Shown: one piece after another, positions 60,158 to 64,000 of the stretch | Position numbering within the stretch: position 1 is the first letter of the stretch | Layout of the letters: every line of letters begins with the position of its first letter | From: JAICIG01 sp035532215 | Lineage (GTDB): Bacteria; Planctomycetota; Planctomycetia; Pirellulales; JAICIG01 | Length of the DNA: 64,000 nucleotides | Direction of reading: 5' to 3' | Assembly (NCBI GenBank): GCA_035532215.1 | Contig: DATKRK010000356.1 | Coordinates: 1-64,000, forward strand | Position numbers and translations under genes: made by a program | Notes under the pieces: model-generated | Seen by the model: only the letters and a program-made list of their open reading frames with translations | The model's database searches: none | What the model was told of the DNA's origin: nothing

Positions 60158-61561
60158 GTGACCAAGGACGATATGGAGATCGTGTCAGCTTTGCAGATTG
60201 CGCTTGCTGATAAGGTCGGTCAGGAGCGGTTCGAGTTGTGGTTCGGCGCGAACACGCGTCTCGAAGTGAGCGACGGCGCCCTGACGGTCCGCGTGCCCAA
60301 CCAGTTCTTCCAAGACTGGCTGCGGAAGAACTACCGCCAGCAGATCGAAGCCGCCTGCCAAGAGACGCTCGGCTGGCCGGCGCCGGTCAACTTCCGCGTC
60401 GATCCGTCGCTGGCCGAGGCCGTCGCCGCGGCGGCCTCGCCAGGGCCGCAGGCATCCCAGGTCAAGGATTCGTTGGCCGGGGTTTCGGCGGCGCCCGCGC
60501 CGCCGGCCCCGGCAGGCGCCGCGCGGCGGCGCTTCGCCGCGCTCGATTCGTTCGTGGTCGGTTCGACAAATCGCCTGGCCCGCGTGGCCGTGCAAACGAT
60601 GGTCTCGGGGCATGGCGCCACGTCGCCCTTGCTGCTCTATGGTCCGACGGGCGTGGGCAAAACCCACTTGCTCGAGGCTCTGTGGACCGAAGCCCGCAAG
60701 ACGCGAGCCGGTTGCCAGGCCGTTTATCTGTCGGCCGAGCAGTTCACCACGCAGTTCCTCGGCGCCTTGCACGGCAGCGGCTTGCCGAGCTTCCGCAGCA
60801 AGCACCGCGGGCTCGATCTGCTGCTGATCGACGACCTCCAATTTCTGGCCGGCAAGCGAGCGACGCTGGTCGAGCTGTTGCACACGATCGACGCCTTTGC
60901 CCGCGCCGGCCGGCAATTGGCCTTCGCGGCCGACCGCCCGCCGGCGGAACTCGGCGAGTTGGGGCCCGAACTGGTGACGCGGCTGCAAGGCGGCCTGGTT
61001 TGCGGCATCCAACCGCCCGAATACGAAACGCGGCTGGGCATCGTCGGCCGCATGGCGGCGCGTTTCGAGTTGGCCGTGCCCGGCGACGTGCAAGCTTATG
61101 TCGCGGCCCATTTCACTTCGCACGCCCGCGAGTTGGCCGGGGCCTTGAACCGGCTGCACGCCACGAGTTTGGCGCTCGAGCGGCCGATCACGCTCGAATT
61201 GGCCGAGGAGGCCTTGGCCGAAGTGCTCCAACAAAACTCCCGCAGCGTGCGGCTGGCGGATATCGAACAAGCGGTGTGCCAGGTGTTCGGCCTCGAACCG
61301 CAGAGCCTGCAATCGCGGCGAAAGGGCAAGCAAGTCAGTCATCCGCGGATGTTGGCCATGTGGCTGGCCCGCAAGCACACGCGAGCCGCGCTCAGCGAGA
61401 TCGGCTGTTACTTCGGCGGCCGCAGCCACACCACGGTGATCTCGGCCCAGAAGAAGATCAACGCCTGGATGGCCGGCCGCGCCTCGCTCGACGTCAGCCA
61501 CGGGCAATGCGACGTCGAAGAAGCCGTGCGCCGCATCGAGCAAACGCTGCAAGCGGGGTAG
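60158..61561 (+). CDS. dnaA: Chromosomal replication initiator DnaA
   Basis: About 467 residues from a GTG at 60158 (ATG at 60149 or 60173 possible; GAGGA lies ten bases before the GTG). Domain I (VSALQIALADKVGQERFELWF, with NQFFQDWLRKNY) is followed by a Pro/Ala-rich domain II linker, then the AAA+ domain III with GPTGVGKTHLLEAL (Walker A), LLLIDDLQFLAGK (Walker B) and a C-terminal domain IV: SHPRMLAMWLARKHTRAALSEIGCYFGGRSHTTVISAQKKI. The box-binding motif reads RSHTTV rather than RDHTTV. DnaA starts replication at oriC. No dnaN, recF or gyrB is next to it. Confidence 0.95.
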   Translation: MTKDDMEIVSALQIALADKVGQERFELWFGANTRLEVSDGALTVRVPNQFFQDWLRKNYRQQIEAACQETLGWPAPVNFRVDPSLAEAVAAAASPGPQASQVKDSLAGVSAAPAPPAPAGAARRRFAALDSFVVGSTNRLARVAVQTMVSGHGATSPLLLYGPTGVGKTHLLEALWTEARKTRAGCQAVYLSAEQFTTQFLGALHGSGLPSFRSKHRGLDLLLIDDLQFLAGKRATLVELLHTIDAFARAGRQLAFAADRPPAELGELGPELVTRLQGGLVCGIQPPEYETRLGIVGRMAARFELAVPGDVQAYVAAHFTSHARELAGALNRLHATSLALERPITLELAEEALAEVLQQNSRSVRLADIEQAVCQVFGLEPQSLQSRRKGKQVSHPRMLAMWLARKHTRAALSEIGCYFGGRSHTTVISAQKKINAWMAGRASLDVSHGQCDVEEAVRRIEQTLQAG

Positions 61562-61647
61562 GGCCGAAGTTCCGCGCCCAAGCGGCCCGCCTATCGGGGA
61601 GCCGTTGCATCTGAGATAATCGCGCGTTTGAGCCATAGGGACGCGAA

Positions 61648-62175
61648 ATGCCGCCGAATCAAAAGATGCTGTTCGACGCCGGACCGGCGATCAAGCGCAC
61701 GCAGCGCAGCGGATCGTTCGTCGACAACATGCAGTTGCCGGTGCATCGCTGGTTCCGCTACTCGGCGGGTTTTTCGGCGGAGTGGGTCGGCGATTTGATT
61801 CGTTCGGCTGCTCGCGGCGGCGGTCGCGTACTCGACCCGTTTGCGGGATCGGGCACGGTGGTTTTAGAGGCCGAACGGGCGAACGCTTCGAGCATCGGCT
61901 TGGAAGCCCACCCATTTCTTGCGCGCCTTGCGCGAGCGAAGCTCGGTTGGCGCGAGGCGCCGGAAGACTTGCGCCGCCGGGCCAAGCTGATTCTTTCGAC
62001 GGCCGAGTCGGCCAGCGAGCCGAAGCTTGCCGCATATCCCGCCTTGATGCGCAAGTGTTTTCCCGACGAAACGCTGGGCAAGCTCGACTATTACGTGACA
62101 AATCGTCAGACATCGGGGTTCGCGGGGGCCATCGAGTCCATGGCTCCGCCGCTTCCCATGGCGAATATCAGGTGA
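61648..62175 (+). pseudogene. DNA methyltransferase, C-terminally truncated
   Basis: The first about 150 residues read IKRTQRSGSFVDNMQLPVHRWFRYSAGFSAEWVGDLI and then GRVLDPFAGSGTVVLEAERA, with the SAM-binding DPFAGSG motif, as in DNA methyltransferases of the N6-adenine/N4-cytosine type. After KCFPDETLGKLDY the homology stops and the last 24 residues are different. The catalytic (D/N/S)PP(Y/W) motif is not present. The end of the frame touches the start of the DUF262 gene, so the methyltransferase was most likely interrupted by the insertion of the DUF262-HEPN module. Confidence 0.75.
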
Positions 62176-62180
62176 CATCC

Positions 62181-63281
62181 ATGGCGTTGCAAGATGAAAT
62201 CGCAAAAGAAGCTGCACAAATTCGGACGGATTCCTATCCAATGTCCATCGGTGAATTGCTTAACCTTTATCGTGACGATGAGTTAGACGTTCACCCCGAA
62301 TTTCAGAGAGTATTTCGCTGGACGCCAACCCAGAAAACAAAGCTTATCGAGTCCATTCTGCTTGGTATCCCGATGCCGCCAATCTTTGTGGCGCAGCAGA
62401 AGACTGGCGTCTGGGATGTTGTTGATGGCCAGCAAAGACTGTCAACGATTCTCCAATTTGTGGGCGAGCTAAAAGACGAGAAGGGCGAGCTAGTGACGCC
62501 CCTAGTCCTAGAGAGGACGAAGTTCTTGCCATCGTTGGCAGGAAAGGTCTGGAGCGGCGGAGAGAATGCTTTCACGCGCGACCAGCAGCTTTTTGTTAAG
62601 CGAGCAAAAATCGACGTAAACATCGTCCTGAAAGAGAGTGACGAGACGACGAAATTTGAGCTATTTATGCGGCTTAACACGGGCGGAACGCCCCTAATGC
62701 CACAGGAAGTTAGAAACTGCCTGATGATTATGGCATTTCGCGATACCTATGTCTGGATAAGGACGCTCGCGGAAGACGCGAATTTCTCGAACGCGGTCTC
62801 GCTGTCCGAACGGCTTATTACCGAGCAGTACCCCATGGAATTAGTGACTCGTTTCATTATTTTCCGGACCATGGCAAAAGCGGACCTAGAGCAGGTCGGC
62901 GACATCGGCGAGTTCTTGAACAATAACCTCAAATCCCTCCACGAGCTTAACCGGGCACAAAAAGCGGTCGAAGAACGAGCCTTTCGCGAAACCTTTCAGC
63001 TCATTAACCAGCAAATGCAGTCTGACGCATTTCACCGATACGATCCGTTGCAGGATCGATTCCTTGGAAGCTTTTCGATCGCTGCGTTTGAAACCGTCGC
63101 TCTTGGGATTGGCTTTAATACTGACCCAAATGGCGGGTTGAGGCCCATATCTGACTTGCAGAAAAAGGTGAAGGCTGTGCTCTCCGATCCAACATTTACC
63201 GATAATTCCGGCTCCGGAGTGCGAGCGTCAACCAGGATTCCAAGAATTGTTCCGCTCGGGCGCGCGACTTTTGAAAAATGA
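62181..63281 (+). CDS. DUF262 family protein (GmrSD N-terminal-like)
   Basis: 366 residues from the ATG at 62181 with AGGTGA six bases upstream. The motifs HPEFQRVFRWTPTQKTKLIESILLGIPMPPIFV, VWDVVDGQQRLSTILQF (the DGQQR box) and FELFMRLNTGGTPLMPQEVRNCLMI are all typical of DUF262, the ParB-like nucleotidase half of GmrSD-type restriction systems. There is no DUF1524 HNH nuclease fused or adjacent. The next gene, a HEPN protein, overlaps by four bases (ATGA), so they form a two-gene unit. The base composition is visibly richer in A and T than the neighbours. Confidence 0.9.
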   Translation: MALQDEIAKEAAQIRTDSYPMSIGELLNLYRDDELDVHPEFQRVFRWTPTQKTKLIESILLGIPMPPIFVAQQKTGVWDVVDGQQRLSTILQFVGELKDEKGELVTPLVLERTKFLPSLAGKVWSGGENAFTRDQQLFVKRAKIDVNIVLKESDETTKFELFMRLNTGGTPLMPQEVRNCLMIMAFRDTYVWIRTLAEDANFSNAVSLSERLITEQYPMELVTRFIIFRTMAKADLEQVGDIGEFLNNNLKSLHELNRAQKAVEERAFRETFQLINQQMQSDAFHRYDPLQDRFLGSFSIAAFETVALGIGFNTDPNGGLRPISDLQKKVKAVLSDPTFTDNSGSGVRASTRIPRIVPLGRATFEK

Positions 63282-63955
63282 CAAAGCTGCGCACGCTATC
63301 CGACCTGAATGACGCCATGGCGGCCGACTTTGCTTGGCGCAAAAAGGAGCTTCACAGCATCAAATCCGCCGTCTTTGACAATGAGAAGACGGCCAAGCGC
63401 GACACCTATATACGTGCCGCCATGGCGATGCTCTATGCACACTGGGAGGGGTTTATTAGAAACGCGGGAACGATGTATTTGAACTTTGTCGCCCACCAAA
63501 GGCTCCGAAACAACGAGCTTTCCCGTGCCATGCTTGCCCTATCAGCGGGTCGGGTTATCGAGGAAGCCGTGGCTGGCGGCAAGTCGGCGGCCAGAATGCG
63601 CGTCGTGGACTTCTTTGCTGGACAGATGGCGGACCGTTGCAAGATCAACCATCAACGATCAATCAATACCAGGTCGAATCTCTCGTCAACGGTTCTGCGA
63701 GAGATTGTCGAAACCATGGGCTTGGATTACCGCTCGTTTGAAAGCAGGGAGAAGCTCATAGACGAGAAGCTGTTGAAGAACCGCAATCACATCGCCCACG
63801 GGCATTATTTGACGGTTACTGTGACCGAATATGAGCAAATCCACAGCACCATTTTCAGCATGATGCAGGAATTCTCCGACCAAGTATACGTCGCTGCCAG
63901 TTCCGGGGCATTTAAGGCAGCTCCCATGGCAGAATTTCCAGCAACAACGCTTTAG
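63278..63955 (+). CDS. HEPN-domain protein (MAE_28990/MAE_18760-like)
   Basis: 225 residues. The opening TYIRAAMAMLYAHWEGFIRN and the end LLKNRNHIAHGHYLTVTVTEY match the MAE_28990 HEPN family. The HEPN ribonuclease motif Arg-x4-6-His is visible as RNHIAH, so the protein is predicted to cut RNA. It is coupled to the DUF262 gene by a four-base overlap. Paired DUF262 and HEPN proteins are thought to act in phage defence; the trigger and target are unknown. It has no signal peptide. Confidence 0.85.
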   Translation: MTKLRTLSDLNDAMAADFAWRKKELHSIKSAVFDNEKTAKRDTYIRAAMAMLYAHWEGFIRNAGTMYLNFVAHQRLRNNELSRAMLALSAGRVIEEAVAGGKSAARMRVVDFFAGQMADRCKINHQRSINTRSNLSSTVLREIVETMGLDYRSFESREKLIDEKLLKNRNHIAHGHYLTVTVTEYEQIHSTIFSMMQEFSDQVYVAASSGAFKAAPMAEFPATTL

Positions 63956-64000
63956 CCCACTACCTCGCGTGCCGCGATTAGACAAACATCGATGAGTCTG

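Noticed and set aside
1..64000. CRISPR arrays, rRNA and tRNA genes
   Set aside because: I saw no regular direct repeat-spacer arrays, no rRNA stretches and no tRNA cloverleaf with a CCA-type end; a tRNA search tool would be needed to be certain.

Overview
The window reads as one GC-rich chromosomal stretch of a planctomycete, most likely from the Pirellulales/Gemmatales side of the phylum. The evidence is a set of family signatures: a PVC-type heme-binding dehydrogenase, a cytochrome/DUF1592-type giant protein paired with a DUF1501 protein, a Gfo/Idh/MocA oxidoreductase with a Tat signal, ECF sigma factors with long C-terminal tails, short membrane proteins starting with an F-S-L type N-terminus, and bacterial topoisomerase VI. 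I saw no rRNA, tRNA or CRISPR array. All coordinates and calls come from reading the sequence; no database search was run.

Layout. 1-2.2 kb: XPB-like helicase with its DUF790 (Bax1-type) nuclease partner, cut by the window edge. 2.5-6.2 kb: ECF sigma factor, Hsp20 and two small secreted proteins. 6.6-11.3 kb: topoisomerase VI B and A subunits separated by three small unknown genes. 11.3-13.6 kb: a gene graveyard (cytochrome b561 fragment, internally deleted aceE, integron-type integrase remnant) around an intact cupin-DUF488 pair. 13.7-16.8 kb: HD-GYP phosphodiesterase, then a SRPBCC/epimerase pair. 17-21 kb: PVC heme-binding dehydrogenase and an LRR lipoprotein. 21.4-28.8 kb: tripartite RND metal-type efflux system. 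29-33 kb: small genes, BirA, and an isochorismatase-ThuA fusion. 33.2-35.7 kb: a RiPP-like operon (Cys-rich Tat-exported precursor, DUF692 MNIO enzyme, DUF2063 partner) resembling copper-binding bufferin systems. 35.9-46.5 kb: GT39-type glycosyltransferase, Rho, thioredoxin-YHS fusion, ABC ATPase, MurJ, ferredoxin, P-II. 47-50.3 kb: CapA-like protein and a run of small stress-type or Cys-rich proteins. 50.6-57.2 kb: oxidoreductase, DUF1592 and DUF1501 proteins, with a likely 60-nt RNA between the last two. 57.2-64 kb: multi-hairpin repeat element, vapBC remnant, GNAT, DnaA, and a truncated DNA methyltransferase interrupted by a DUF262-HEPN module.

The strongest cross-cutting observation is a rich population of short palindromic repeats in at least six families. 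Several copies lie in frame inside proteins (BirA, DUF692 enzyme, GT39 glycosyltransferase) or supply the C-terminus of one (ABC ATPase). The best candidate functional systems are the bufferin-like operon at 33.2-35.7 kb, the XPB-Bax1 pair, the topoisomerase VI cluster and the DUF262-HEPN module at the right edge.
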